In this document: in pieces, positions 51,554 to 59,646 of the stretch
Position numbering within the stretch: position 1 is the stretch's first letter
How the letters are laid out: each line of letters begins with the position of its first letter
DNA from: Rubrobacter indicoceani
Lineage (GTDB): Bacteria > Actinomycetota > Rubrobacteria > Rubrobacterales > Rubrobacteraceae
NCBI RefSeq assembly: GCF_003568865.1
Contig: NZ_CP031115.1
Location: forward strand, 744,001-808,000
Direction: 5' to 3'
DNA length: 64,000 nt
The notes under the pieces: generated by a model
Databases searched by the model: none
The model's input: only the letters and a program-made list of their open reading frames with translations
Told to the model about the DNA's origin: nothing
Made by a program: the position numbers and the translations under genes

Positions 51554-54103
51554 ATGTTTGAACGATTTACTGAACGGGCCCGCAAGGTCGTTGTCCTTGC
51601 CCAGGAAGAGGCTCGTACTTTCAACCACAACTACATAGGCACGGAGCACCTCCTGCTCGGCCTCCTGAGGGAGGACGAAGGCGTCGCGGCTCAGTCGCTC
51701 AACCACCTCGGGGTTACGCTCGACGACGTGCGGGATCAGGTAGACAGCATCGTCGGGTACGGTGAGGAAGGGTCCGGCAGCCAGGCCCCCTTCACGCCGC
51801 GCTCGAAGAAGGTGCTGGAGCTTGCGCTGCGCGAGGCGCTGCAGCTCGGTCACAACTACATAGGCACGGAGCACATCCTGCTCGGCCTTGTACGCGAGAG
51901 CGAGGGCGTCGCAGCCCGCGTGATGAGCAACCTCGATGTCGACCCGGACAAGGTTCGGCGCGAGGTCGTGAAAAGGCTCGGCGGCGGCAGGTCGCAGCGC
52001 GGCAGCCGGTCGCAGTCCGGCTCCGGTGCCGAAGGTCAGGGACGTGGTGGCGCGGCGGCGGGCGAGGGCGGTAAGCGCCCCAAGACCCGGCAGCTCGACC
52101 AGTACGGACGGAACCTCACCCAGTACGCCGAGGAAGACAAGCTCGACCCGGTAATCGGCCGGGCGGAAGAGATATCGAGGATCATGCAGATCCTTGTCCG
52201 GCGCACCAAGAACAACCCGGTCATTATCGGGGAGCCGGGCGTCGGCAAGACCGCCATCGTCGAGGGGCTTGCGGAGGAGATAGCCGAAGGGCGCGTCCCC
52301 GAGATCCTTGCCGACAAAGAGGTCTACACGCTCGACCTCGGCGCGCTCGTCGCGGGCAGCAAGTACCGGGGTGAGTTCGAGGAGCGGCTGAAGAAGATCA
52401 TGAAGGAGATCACCGACCACGGCGACATCCTTCTGTTCATCGACGAGATCCACAACCTTGTCGGGGCAGGAGCGGCGGAGGGCGCGATAGACGCGGCCTC
52501 GATCCTGAAGCCCGCGCTCGCCCGTGGTGAGATCCAGGTTATCGGCGCGACGACGACCGACGAGTACCGCAAGTACGTCGAGAAGGACAAGGCGCTCGAA
52601 CGGCGTTTCCAGACCATCCAGGTCGGGGAGCCGTCGGTCGAGGAGACGGAGCTTATCCTCAAGGGGCTCCGGGACAAGTACGAGGCGCACCACAAGATCG
52701 AGATCACGGACGAAGCTCTCAAGGCCGCCTCCGAGCTCGGCGACCGCTACATCTCCGACAGGTTCATGCCGGACAAGGCTATAGACCTCGTGGACGAGGC
52801 TGCGTCGAAGATGAAGATCAAGACCATGAGCCAGCCGCCGTACTACAAGGAGATAGACGACGAGCTCTCCGAGGTCCGTCGCCGGAAGGAAGAGGCGATA
52901 GACGGGCAGGAGTACGAGGAGGCGGCGAAGCTCCGCGACGACGAGAAAAAGCTCACCCTTCAGCGCCGCGAACTCGAGAAGAGCTGGCGCGACGGCGACG
53001 AAGAGGGCGACGAGCCGACCGCCGAGCGCATCTCCATCGGCGAGGACGAGATAGCCGAAATCGTCAGCATGTGGACGGGCATCCCGGTCAAGAAGATGAC
53101 CGAGGCCGAGACGGAGCGGCTCTTGAAGATGGAGGACGCGCTGCACGGTCGGGTCGTCGGGCAGGACGAGGCCATCAAGGCCGTGTCCCGCTCCATCCGC
53201 CGGACGATGGCCGGTATTCAGGATCCGAATCGTCCGAGCGGCTCGTTTGTCTTTCTCGGGCCTACGGGCGTCGGTAAGACCGAGCTTGCCCGGACGCTCT
53301 CGGAGTACCTCTTCGGAAGCCAGGATTCGATGATCCGGCTCGACATGTCCGAGTACATGGAGCGGCACACGGTCAGCCGACTGGTCGGTTCGCCGCCCGG
53401 ATACGTCGGCTACGACGAGGGTGGACAGCTCACCGAGCAGGTCAGACGCAAGCCATACAGCGTGGTGCTCTTCGACGAGATCGAGAAGGCTCACCCGGAC
53501 GTGTTCAACATCTTGCTCCAGATCCTCGAAGACGGGATGCTCACGGACGCGCAGGGTCGGCAGGTCAACTTCAAGAACGTCGTGCTCATAATGACCTCTA
53601 ACGTCGGGGCGCAGCACATCAACAAGACCAACGCTCTCGGCTTCGGCGGCGAGCAGGGCATCTCGTACAAGGAGATGAAGCTCCGGGTCAACAGCGAGCT
53701 GAAGAAGATCTTCCGTCCCGAGCTTCTCAACCGGATAGACGAGACCATCGTCTTCCACAAGCTCGAGCGTGAGGACATGCGCCACATCATCGAGGTGCAG
53801 ATCAAGCGCCTCCGGAAGCAGATGGCCGACCGCGACGTGGTTATCGAGTTCACGACCGAGGCCCTCGACAAGCTCTCGGAGGCGGGTTACGACCCGGCCT
53901 ACGGGGCGCGTCCGCTCCGCCGGGTACTGCAGCGGATGATCGAAGACCCGATGAGCGAGATGATCCTCAAGGGCGAGGTTCCGTCCGGCTCGAAGGTAAC
54001 CATCGTCCCGAACGACATCGCGCACGACGACGTCGCCGAAGACGAATCCATCGTGGACATCGTGGTCAGCGAGCCGCAGGAGATAGTCAAGGCCGAGAAC
54101 TAG
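51554..54103 (+). CDS. clpC: ATP-dependent Clp protease ATP-binding subunit ClpC
   Basis: An 849-residue ClpC. Two Clp-N repeats ([16 protein letters not shown] and [16 protein letters not shown]) cover about 1-145, then a Gly/Ser/Arg linker. AAA-1 Walker A GEPGVGKT is at 226-233, a UVR-like coiled segment ([15 protein letters not shown]) near 455, and AAA-2 Walker A GPTGVGKT at 569-576. It unfolds substrates for ClpP. A short stem pairs its Shine-Dalgarno. A perfect terminator follows at 54135-54164. Confidence 0.96.
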   Translation: MFERFTERARKVVVLAQEEARTFNHNYIGTEHLLLGLLREDEGVAAQSLNHLGVTLDDVRDQVDSIVGYGEEGSGSQAPFTPRSKKVLELALREALQLGHNYIGTEHILLGLVRESEGVAARVMSNLDVDPDKVRREVVKRLGGGRSQRGSRSQSGSGAEGQGRGGAAAGEGGKRPKTRQLDQYGRNLTQYAEEDKLDPVIGRAEEISRIMQILVRRTKNNPVIIGEPGVGKTAIVEGLAEEIAEGRVPEILADKEVYTLDLGALVAGSKYRGEFEERLKKIMKEITDHGDILLFIDEIHNLVGAGAAEGAIDAASILKPALARGEIQVIGATTTDEYRKYVEKDKALERRFQTIQVGEPSVEETELILKGLRDKYEAHHKIEITDEALKAASELGDRYISDRFMPDKAIDLVDEAASKMKIKTMSQPPYYKEIDDELSEVRRRKEEAIDGQEYEEAAKLRDDEKKLTLQRRELEKSWRDGDEEGDEPTAERISIGEDEIAEIVSMWTGIPVKKMTEAETERLLKMEDALHGRVVGQDEAIKAVSRSIRRTMAGIQDPNRPSGSFVFLGPTGVGKTELARTLSEYLFGSQDSMIRLDMSEYMERHTVSRLVGSPPGYVGYDEGGQLTEQVRRKPYSVVLFDEIEKAHPDVFNILLQILEDGMLTDAQGRQVNFKNVVLIMTSNVGAQHINKTNALGFGGEQGISYKEMKLRVNSELKKIFRPELLNRIDETIVFHKLEREDMRHIIEVQIKRLRKQMADRDVVIEFTTEALDKLSEAGYDPAYGARPLRRVLQRMIEDPMSEMILKGEVPSGSKVTIVPNDIAHDDVAEDESIVDIVVSEPQEIVKAEN

Positions 54104-54134
54104 CTCTCAGCCAGCAGCTACGCGCACCAGCCCG

Positions 54135-54164
54135 AACCGGGGCCTCCGATGTGGAGGCCCCGGT
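54135..54164 (+). terminator. Terminator after clpC
   Basis: CCGGGGCCTCC and GGAGGCCCCGG form an 11-base-pair stem around GATGT, followed by TTT. Confidence 0.85.
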
Positions 54165-54184
54165 TTCTCGTTGCGTCTGCGGTA

Positions 54185-54190
54185 TAGAAT
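54185..54190 (+). promoter_or_regulatory. TAGAAT -10, 7 nt before DUF2007 gene
   Basis: TAGAAT followed by CCTTTTT and then ATG 54198. Same arrangement as before tilS; the mRNA should be leaderless. Confidence 0.6.
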
Positions 54191-54197
54191 CCTTTTT

Positions 54198-54425
54198 ATG
54201 AAAGAACGCTGGATAAAGGTCGCCTCCGCGCCGAACGAGATGCAGGCTATCCTGATGCAGGGGCTTCTGCGCGAATCGGATATCCCGGTGCTCATACAGC
54301 GGGCGGCGGGCTTTGATGCGCCGGAGTTTCTCGCCGGCGGGCCGCGGACTATACTCGTGCCGGGAGATTTCCTTGAAGCGGCGACCGAGATACTCTCCGA
54401 TACGACGGGGCTTGGCTCCTGGTAA
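54198..54425 (+). CDS. DUF2007-type small protein
   Basis: A 75-residue protein. WIKVASAPNEMQAILMQGLLRESDIPVLIQR (about 4-34) and TILVPGDFLEAATEIL match the DUF2007 putative signal-transducing fold, a PII-like alpha/beta unit. Role unknown. The ATG at 54198 with a TAGAAT box 7 bases upstream is favoured over an earlier in-frame start, which would overlap the promoter. Distinct unit between clpC terminator and radA. Confidence 0.75.
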   Translation: MKERWIKVASAPNEMQAILMQGLLRESDIPVLIQRAAGFDAPEFLAGGPRTILVPGDFLEAATEILSDTTGLGSW

Positions 54426-54455
54426 CCCGTCTGCTTTAGAGAGTTATCTTTCCCG

Positions 54456-54461
54456 TACAAT
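54456..54461 (+). promoter_or_regulatory. TACAAT -10, 6 nt before radA ATG
   Basis: TACAAT followed by CACTTC and ATG 54468. No Shine-Dalgarno fits, so radA is likely read from a leaderless mRNA. Confidence 0.6.
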
Positions 54462-54467
54462 CACTTC

Positions 54468-55877
54468 ATGGCTGTAAAGACTTTATTTGTCTGCTCGAAC
54501 TGCGGACACGAGGAACGCAAGTGGCTCGGGCGCTGCCCCGAGTGCGGTGAGTGGAGTACGTTCGTCGAAGAGGCCCGGGAGGAGAAAAAGACCGTCGGGT
54601 TCGCCGGACGGATATCGAAAGGTTCCCGCGGCACTGCGAAAAAGACCCTCTCGCTCTCCGAGGTAAAAGAAACCGACGCGAAGAGTCGGATGGAGACCGG
54701 AATAGGAGAACTCGACCGGATCCTCGGCGGCGGCATCGTCCCTGGCTCGATGGTCCTTGTCGGCGGGGAGCCGGGCGTCGGGAAGAGTACGCTTCTTCTG
54801 CAGGTGATGGGCAGGCTCGGAGAGTCGTGTCTGATGATCTCGGGTGAGGAATCGCCCCGGCAGGTGGCGATGAGCGCAAAGCGGCTCGGCGTCTCCGAAA
54901 CGGGCTTTCGCGTGCTGTCCGAGACCGACCTCGACATCATCGAAGCGACGATTCTGGACGAACGCCCGGAGGTCGTGGTGGTGGATTCCATCCAGACGCT
55001 CTACTCGCCGGAGCTTACGGGCGCGCCGGGCGGGGTCGGGCAGGTCCGGGAGTGTGCGGCCCGTCTCATGCGGCTGGCGAAATCCGAGGGGATCGCGATC
55101 ATCCTTGTAGGACACGTCACCAAAGACGGCTCCATCGCCGGGCCGCGCGTGCTGGAGCACATGGTGGATACGGTTCTGCAGTTCGAGGGGGACAGGTTTC
55201 AGGCGTTCCGGGTGCTTCGGGCTTTAAAGAACCGCTTCGGCTCGACAAACGAGATCGGGGTCTTCGAGATGACCGGGCGCGGGATGGAGGAGGTCGAAGA
55301 CCCGTCGGCGTTCTTTCTTTCGAGGCGCGAGGGCGCGATGCCGTCCGGGGTCGTCACGGTCTGCCTGCTTGAAGGCACGCGTCCGATGCTGGTCGAGATA
55401 GAGAGCCTCGTTGCGCCGAGCCCGCTCGCCATGCCCCGGCGCGTCGCGAACGGTCTGGACAACGGACGGGTCAACATGCTGTGCGCGGTATTGAGCCGGA
55501 GGGCGGGTTTGAACCTCGCCGACCAGGACGTGTACGTCAACGTAACGGGCGGGGTGAGGGTGGAGGAGCCCGCCGCCGACCTCGGGGTAGCCCTTGCGAT
55601 CGCGTCGGCACTCCGGGACAGGCCGGTCGGAAAAGGAGCGGCGTGCTTCGGGGAGATCGGCCTCACGGGCGACGTGCGGTTCGTGCCGGGGGCGGATCGT
55701 CGGGCGTCAGAGCTTATCAAGATGGGCTTCGCCCGTATAATAAGGCCCGAAAATATCGAGAAGCGCAGGAAAAACGCGAGGTCCGGGGCCGGAAAAGACG
55801 GTTCCGGGGAACGAGGAGAGAACGGTTTGCTGGAAGTGAAGACGCTCGAAGAAGCCGTCGCGGTGGCGTTGCTGTGA
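54468..55877 (+). CDS. radA: DNA repair protein RadA
   Basis: A 469-residue RadA. The N-terminal zinc knuckles are CSNCGHEERKWLGRCPECGEW; Walker A GEPGVGKS is at 100-107; the RadA signature KNRFGSTNEIG follows; the C-terminal Lon-like domain is complete. It drives branch migration in recombination. Overlap with disA as GTGA couples the two, as in many bacteria. Confidence 0.95.
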   Translation: MAVKTLFVCSNCGHEERKWLGRCPECGEWSTFVEEAREEKKTVGFAGRISKGSRGTAKKTLSLSEVKETDAKSRMETGIGELDRILGGGIVPGSMVLVGGEPGVGKSTLLLQVMGRLGESCLMISGEESPRQVAMSAKRLGVSETGFRVLSETDLDIIEATILDERPEVVVVDSIQTLYSPELTGAPGGVGQVRECAARLMRLAKSEGIAIILVGHVTKDGSIAGPRVLEHMVDTVLQFEGDRFQAFRVLRALKNRFGSTNEIGVFEMTGRGMEEVEDPSAFFLSRREGAMPSGVVTVCLLEGTRPMLVEIESLVAPSPLAMPRRVANGLDNGRVNMLCAVLSRRAGLNLADQDVYVNVTGGVRVEEPAADLGVALAIASALRDRPVGKGAACFGEIGLTGDVRFVPGADRRASELIKMGFARIIRPENIEKRRKNARSGAGKDGSGERGENGLLEVKTLEEAVAVALL

Positions 55878-56971
55878 GCCCTTCGAGACGGCTGGTGCCG
55901 GAGGAGATCTCCCGCGCCCTGGATATGGTTTCGCCGGGGAGCGCGCTCCGCACGGCGATAGAGAACATCATCCGCGCCCAGAACGGCGCGCTTATAGTTG
56001 TAGCCCGGCCCGAGAAACTCGAAGACCTCGGCATCGTTTCCGGCGGGATGAAGATAGACCTCGAGTTCACCCCGATGCGGCTCTACGAGCTTGCGAAGAT
56101 GGACGGTGCGATAGTCGTAAGCCCGGACCTCTCGACCATTCACTACGCCAACGTCCACCTGAACCCCGACCCGACGATGCAGTCCAACGAGACCGGCATG
56201 CGACACCTTGCCGCCAACCGCACGGCCAAGCAGACCGGCGAGCTCGTCGTGGCCGTCTCCGAACGCCGCCGGGTGGTGAGCCTCTACCAGGGCGAGTACG
56301 ATTCGCACGTTCTGGAAGATATCGGCGTCGTCCTGAACAAGGCGAACTCCGCCCTCGCGACCCTCGACAAGTTCACCCGCAGGCTGCACGAGGAGGCCCG
56401 TGTTCTGACCATCCACGAGTACGACGGGGCGGTTACGCTCCGGGAGGTTGTCGGGGCGGTCGGGACGTTTGAGTATTCGCGCCGGATCGCCGATGAAATA
56501 GGGGCCTACGTTCGCGAGCTCGGGAGCGAGGGACGGCTGGTGGATATGCAGCTCGGTGAGGCGTTCGGGCGTGTTCCGAAACAGTATGACGCGCTGCTCC
56601 GGGACTACGTTTCGGAAGACACCGACCCGGCTCAGGCCCGGCGCGAGCTCCGGGAACTCTCGTCTTCGGAGCTTTCCGAGTCAACCGAGATAGCCCGGAT
56701 ACTCGGCTACGGCTCGGTCGGACAGATCGAGGACTACTTCGTTACCCCGCGAGGCTACCGGCAGCTCGCGCAGGTGCCGCGACTCCCGAAGAAAGTCTCG
56801 GAGAACCTGATCCGGGTCTTCGGAACCCTTGAATCGCTTCTGGATGCAACCGAACAGGAACTCGACGACGTCGACGGCGTCGGGCAGGCCCGGGCACGGG
56901 CGATACAGCGCGTCCTTGAACGCCAGCGCGTCTCCGAGACAAGCGTGGACGCCGAGGAACTGTCGCGTTGA
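55874..56971 (+). CDS. disA: Diadenylate cyclase DisA with altered RHR motif
   Basis: A 365-residue DisA: DAC domain (1-145), helical linker and C-terminal HhH DNA-binding domain (VPRLPKKVSENLIRVFGTLESLLDATEQELDDVDGVGQARA). DGA is intact at residues 77-79. The usual GTRHR reads GMRHL at 108-112, so Thr becomes Met and the last Arg of RHR becomes Leu. Those contact ATP in studied enzymes, so activity may be reduced or changed. GTG 55874 overlaps the radA stop. The gene order radA-disA is standard. Confidence 0.93.
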   Translation: MSPSRRLVPEEISRALDMVSPGSALRTAIENIIRAQNGALIVVARPEKLEDLGIVSGGMKIDLEFTPMRLYELAKMDGAIVVSPDLSTIHYANVHLNPDPTMQSNETGMRHLAANRTAKQTGELVVAVSERRRVVSLYQGEYDSHVLEDIGVVLNKANSALATLDKFTRRLHEEARVLTIHEYDGAVTLREVVGAVGTFEYSRRIADEIGAYVRELGSEGRLVDMQLGEAFGRVPKQYDALLRDYVSEDTDPAQARRELRELSSSELSESTEIARILGYGSVGQIEDYFVTPRGYRQLAQVPRLPKKVSENLIRVFGTLESLLDATEQELDDVDGVGQARARAIQRVLERQRVSETSVDAEELSR

Positions 56972-57735
56972 CGGGCCGTTTCTCCGGGGTTTCCGACCGT
57001 CCGAAAGTCATCGCCCTTGTTCTTGCCGGGGGTCTCGGCAGCCGGATGGGCCGCCCCAAGCAGTTTATTGACCTGCTCGGTCGTCCGGCCCTGGCCTACA
57101 CCCTCGACGCCTTCGAGCGTTCCCCGGAAGTCGGGAGGATCTACGCCGTCGGGGACGCCCGGCGGGTCTCGGAACTCGCATACGCGGGCGGCATCTCCAA
57201 GTACGCCGGGTGCGCCCTTCCGGGGGAGAGCAGATCCCACTCGACAAAAAACGGCCTTGCTCTTCTGGGTGAAGAGCCGTCCGATTCGGTCGTTCTCGTT
57301 CACGACGGATGCCGCTGTCTGGTCTCCGAGACGCTTATAGGGCGCGTTGCCGGCTCCCTCGACGGGGCGGAGGGTGTGATCCCGGCGGTTCCCGTCTCCG
57401 ATACGATAAAGACCGCCGACGCCAACGGCGACGGGGATGAGTTCGTCGCCCGGACCGTGGACCGCTCGAATCTCCGGGCGGTGCAGACCCCGCAGGGCTT
57501 CAGGCTTGAGGTGCTGCGGGAGATCTTCTCCTCTTCCGAGGAGTTGCTCGACTCCGCCACCGACGACGCCTCGCTTATCGAGCGCACCGGCGGTCGCGTC
57601 AGGATAGTGCGCGGCGAGAAAGACAATATCAAGCTGACCACGCCGGAGGATCTTATCCTCGCTGAGGCTATTCTCCGCTCGCGCAGCCGCCTGCACCGCG
57701 CCAGGGACGCCTTCAAGCGCGAGGCCCGGCGTTGA
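56968..57735 (+). CDS. ispD: 2-C-methyl-D-erythritol 4-phosphate cytidylyltransferase
   Basis: A 255-residue IspD. VLAGGLGSRMGRPKQFIDLLGRP (about 14-36) binds CTP and VQTPQGFR (about 172-179) is typical. In place of the usual VHDAARP it has VHDGCRC, keeping Asp and Arg. Start TTG overlaps the disA stop as TTGA. Its stop overlaps ispF in the same way, so the genes are coupled. Part of the MEP pathway with IspF and IspH. Confidence 0.93.
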   Translation: MTGRFSGVSDRPKVIALVLAGGLGSRMGRPKQFIDLLGRPALAYTLDAFERSPEVGRIYAVGDARRVSELAYAGGISKYAGCALPGESRSHSTKNGLALLGEEPSDSVVLVHDGCRCLVSETLIGRVAGSLDGAEGVIPAVPVSDTIKTADANGDGDEFVARTVDRSNLRAVQTPQGFRLEVLREIFSSSEELLDSATDDASLIERTGGRVRIVRGEKDNIKLTTPEDLILAEAILRSRSRLHRARDAFKREARR

Positions 57736-58238
57736 CGGTAGACGAACCGGGTTTCCGGGTCGGTCTTGGCGTTGACGTACACGCCTTCGCCCCGCCGGAG
57801 GCCGGACGCAGGCTTGTCCTCGGCGGTGTGGAGATCCCGCACGACCGAGGGCTCGCCGGACACTCCGACGCCGATGTCCTTGCCCATGCAGTGACGGACG
57901 CGCTGCTCGGGGCCGCCGGGCTCGAAGACATCGGCCACTATTTCCCGGATACGGACCCGGAGTGGAAGGACGCCGACTCCATCGAACTGCTCAGAGCGGT
58001 GCGCCGCATAGTCGGGGACGGGTGGATCGTCGGGAACGTTGACTCGGTGCTCGTGTGCGAGCGGCCGAAGATCCGCGATCACCGCCGGAAGATGCGGGAG
58101 AACCTTGCGGACGCCCTGGGTGTGGACGTATCGAGGGTCTCCGTGCGCGGCACGACAAGCGAACGCCTCGGCTTCACCGGGCGCGGGGAGGGGATCGCCT
58201 GCGAGGCCGTCTGCCTGGTGCAGAGAGGGGAGCGGTGA
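57732..58238 (+). CDS. ispF: 2-C-methyl-D-erythritol 2,4-cyclodiphosphate synthase
   Basis: A 168-residue IspF. Zinc ligands are Asp and His in GVDVHAF (about 13-19) and His in LAGHSDADVLAHAVTDALLGAAGLEDIGHYFPDTDP. Other substrate contacts are in the VRGTTSERLGFTGRGEGIACEAV C-terminus. Start TTG 57732 overlaps ispD. After its stop a GTG 2-frame shift begins the linker ORF. Confidence 0.93.
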   Translation: MTVDEPGFRVGLGVDVHAFAPPEAGRRLVLGGVEIPHDRGLAGHSDADVLAHAVTDALLGAAGLEDIGHYFPDTDPEWKDADSIELLRAVRRIVGDGWIVGNVDSVLVCERPKIRDHRRKMRENLADALGVDVSRVSVRGTTSERLGFTGRGEGIACEAVCLVQRGER

Positions 58239-58339
58239 ACCGTGCTGCGGGCGGCCTCGTAAAGCGTACCGCCCCGTTTGCACCCGGAGCTGCTCTGAGC
58301 GCGGGAGCGCCCGCCGGCATACAGCAGGAGCGGGGCTAG
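58235..58339 (+). CDS. 34-residue linker ORF between ispF and gltX
   Basis: GTG 58235 overlaps the ispF stop and has GAGGGGAG upstream, a good ribosome site. The frame stays open for 34 codons and stops at TAG 58337-58339, one base before the apparent gltX start. Its peptide is Ala/Gly/Arg-rich with no recognisable motif. It could serve to carry ribosomes from ispF to gltX. Confidence 0.4.
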   Translation: MNRAAGGLVKRTAPFAPGAALSAGAPAGIQQERG

Positions 58340-58340
58340 C

Positions 58341-59642
58341 ATCGAGGGAAGAGTCCGCACCCGCTTTGCACCCTCACCGACCGGGCTCCTGCACCCCGGG
58401 GGCGCGCGCACCGCTCTCTTCAACTACCTTTTCGCCCGGCACGCCGGCGGGGAGGTCCTTCTTCGCATCGAAGACACCGACCGGGTAAGAAGCGAAGCCC
58501 GCTACGAAGAATCTCTTCTGAGGGATCTCGCCTGGCTCGGCCTCGCCTTCGACGGGGAGACGACGCGACAGTCCGGGCGCGGCGATGTCTACGGGCGAGT
58601 CCTGCGCCGCCTCACCGACCTCGGCCTGACCTACGAGGCGGAGGACGGGGCCGGACGCCGGGCCGTGTATTTCAGGCCGCCGAAGAGAAGCGGGAGTTTT
58701 CGGGACGTCCTGCGCGGCGAGGTGGGTTTCTCACGCATAGAGGACTTCGTGCTGATGAAGTCCGACGGAACCCCCTCGTACAACTTCGCCTGCGTCGCAG
58801 ACGATTTCGGGATGGGCATCACGGACGTGATCCGGGGCGAAGAGCACCTCCCGAACACGGGGCGTCAGGCGCTGCTCTACCGCGCGCTCGGCGAACTGGA
58901 GCCGCAGTTTCTGCACTTAGGCGTGATCCTCGGCCCCGACGGCAGGAAGCTCTCCAAGCGGTCCGGCGGGGCGGGCATCGGGGAGTACCGAGCCGCCGGA
59001 TACCTACCCGAAGCCGTCGTCAACCACCTCGCCCTTCTCGGCTGGAACCACCCCGAAGGAAAAGAATACTTCGCCTCGATCGGAGACCTTGAACGTCGGT
59101 GGACCCCGACGAGGCTCGGGGCGAGCCCGGCGACCTCTGACCCCGAGCGGCTGAGATCCCTGAACGCCGAACATCTGCGGGCGATGTCCGGGGTTGAGCT
59201 TCGCTCGCGTCTGGAGCTATTCCTCACCGAACCCCTCCCCGAGGGCCGGGAGGTCGTCGCCGCCGAGATGCTCCGCGAAGATCTACAGACCCTCGCCGAC
59301 GCGCCGGGGCTTCTGCGGGCCGTAACCGGGCCGGTCGACCCTGAGCGGTTTGTCGGGGAGCTGCCCGCCGCGAGCGCGACCGTCTTCGACCGCAGCTGCG
59401 AAATGATGGAAGGCCAGAGCTTCGCCACGCTGGAGGAGGCCCGAAGCTTCGTGAAGAGACTCCGGGCCTGGGGGAAGTCCGAGGGGATAAAGGTGCGCGA
59501 CCTGCTCCACCCGCTCAGGCTCGCCCTGACGGGGCGTGATTCGGGCCCTGAGATAGCGTATCTGCTCGTCGTGCTCGGGACCGGGGAGGCGCGGCGGCGG
59601 GTGCGGGACGCAAGACGGACGATACCGGACGGGCTATATTAA
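58341..59642 (+). CDS. gltX: Glutamyl-tRNA synthetase, apparent AUC start
   Basis: About 433 residues. HIGH region is FAPSPTGLLHPGGARTALFNYLFARHAGG and the KMSKS region GRKLSKRSG, with the class Ic C-terminal helical domain. No ATG, GTG, TTG or CTG lies between an in-frame TGA (58296-58298) and the HIGH motif; the first canonical start is GTG 58665, which would cut off the active site. An ATC at 58341, 10 bases after AGGAG, gives the normal GltX N-terminus (M)EGRVRTRFAPSPTG. The start is therefore read as AUC. Confidence 0.8.
   Translation: MEGRVRTRFAPSPTGLLHPGGARTALFNYLFARHAGGEVLLRIEDTDRVRSEARYEESLLRDLAWLGLAFDGETTRQSGRGDVYGRVLRRLTDLGLTYEAEDGAGRRAVYFRPPKRSGSFRDVLRGEVGFSRIEDFVLMKSDGTPSYNFACVADDFGMGITDVIRGEEHLPNTGRQALLYRALGELEPQFLHLGVILGPDGRKLSKRSGGAGIGEYRAAGYLPEAVVNHLALLGWNHPEGKEYFASIGDLERRWTPTRLGASPATSDPERLRSLNAEHLRAMSGVELRSRLELFLTEPLPEGREVVAAEMLREDLQTLADAPGLLRAVTGPVDPERFVGELPAASATVFDRSCEMMEGQSFATLEEARSFVKRLRAWGKSEGIKVRDLLHPLRLALTGRDSGPEIAYLLVVLGTGEARRRVRDARRTIPDGLY
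59635..59640 (+). promoter_or_regulatory. TATATT -10, 6 nt before cysS ATG
   Basis: TATATT inside the end of gltX is followed by AAGCCC and ATG 59647. GGGCT and AGCCC flank it as a short inverted repeat. A leaderless cysS transcript is likely. Confidence 0.55.
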
Positions 59643-59646
59643 GCCC

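Noticed and set aside
51530-54025. 831-codon open frame antisense to clpC
   Set aside because: It mirrors clpC codon periodicity on the opposite strand and encodes no recognisable domain. clpC motifs are complete on the plus strand.
58665-59642. gltX starting at GTG 58665
   Set aside because: It would lack the HIGH catalytic region, which is encoded in the same frame immediately upstream.
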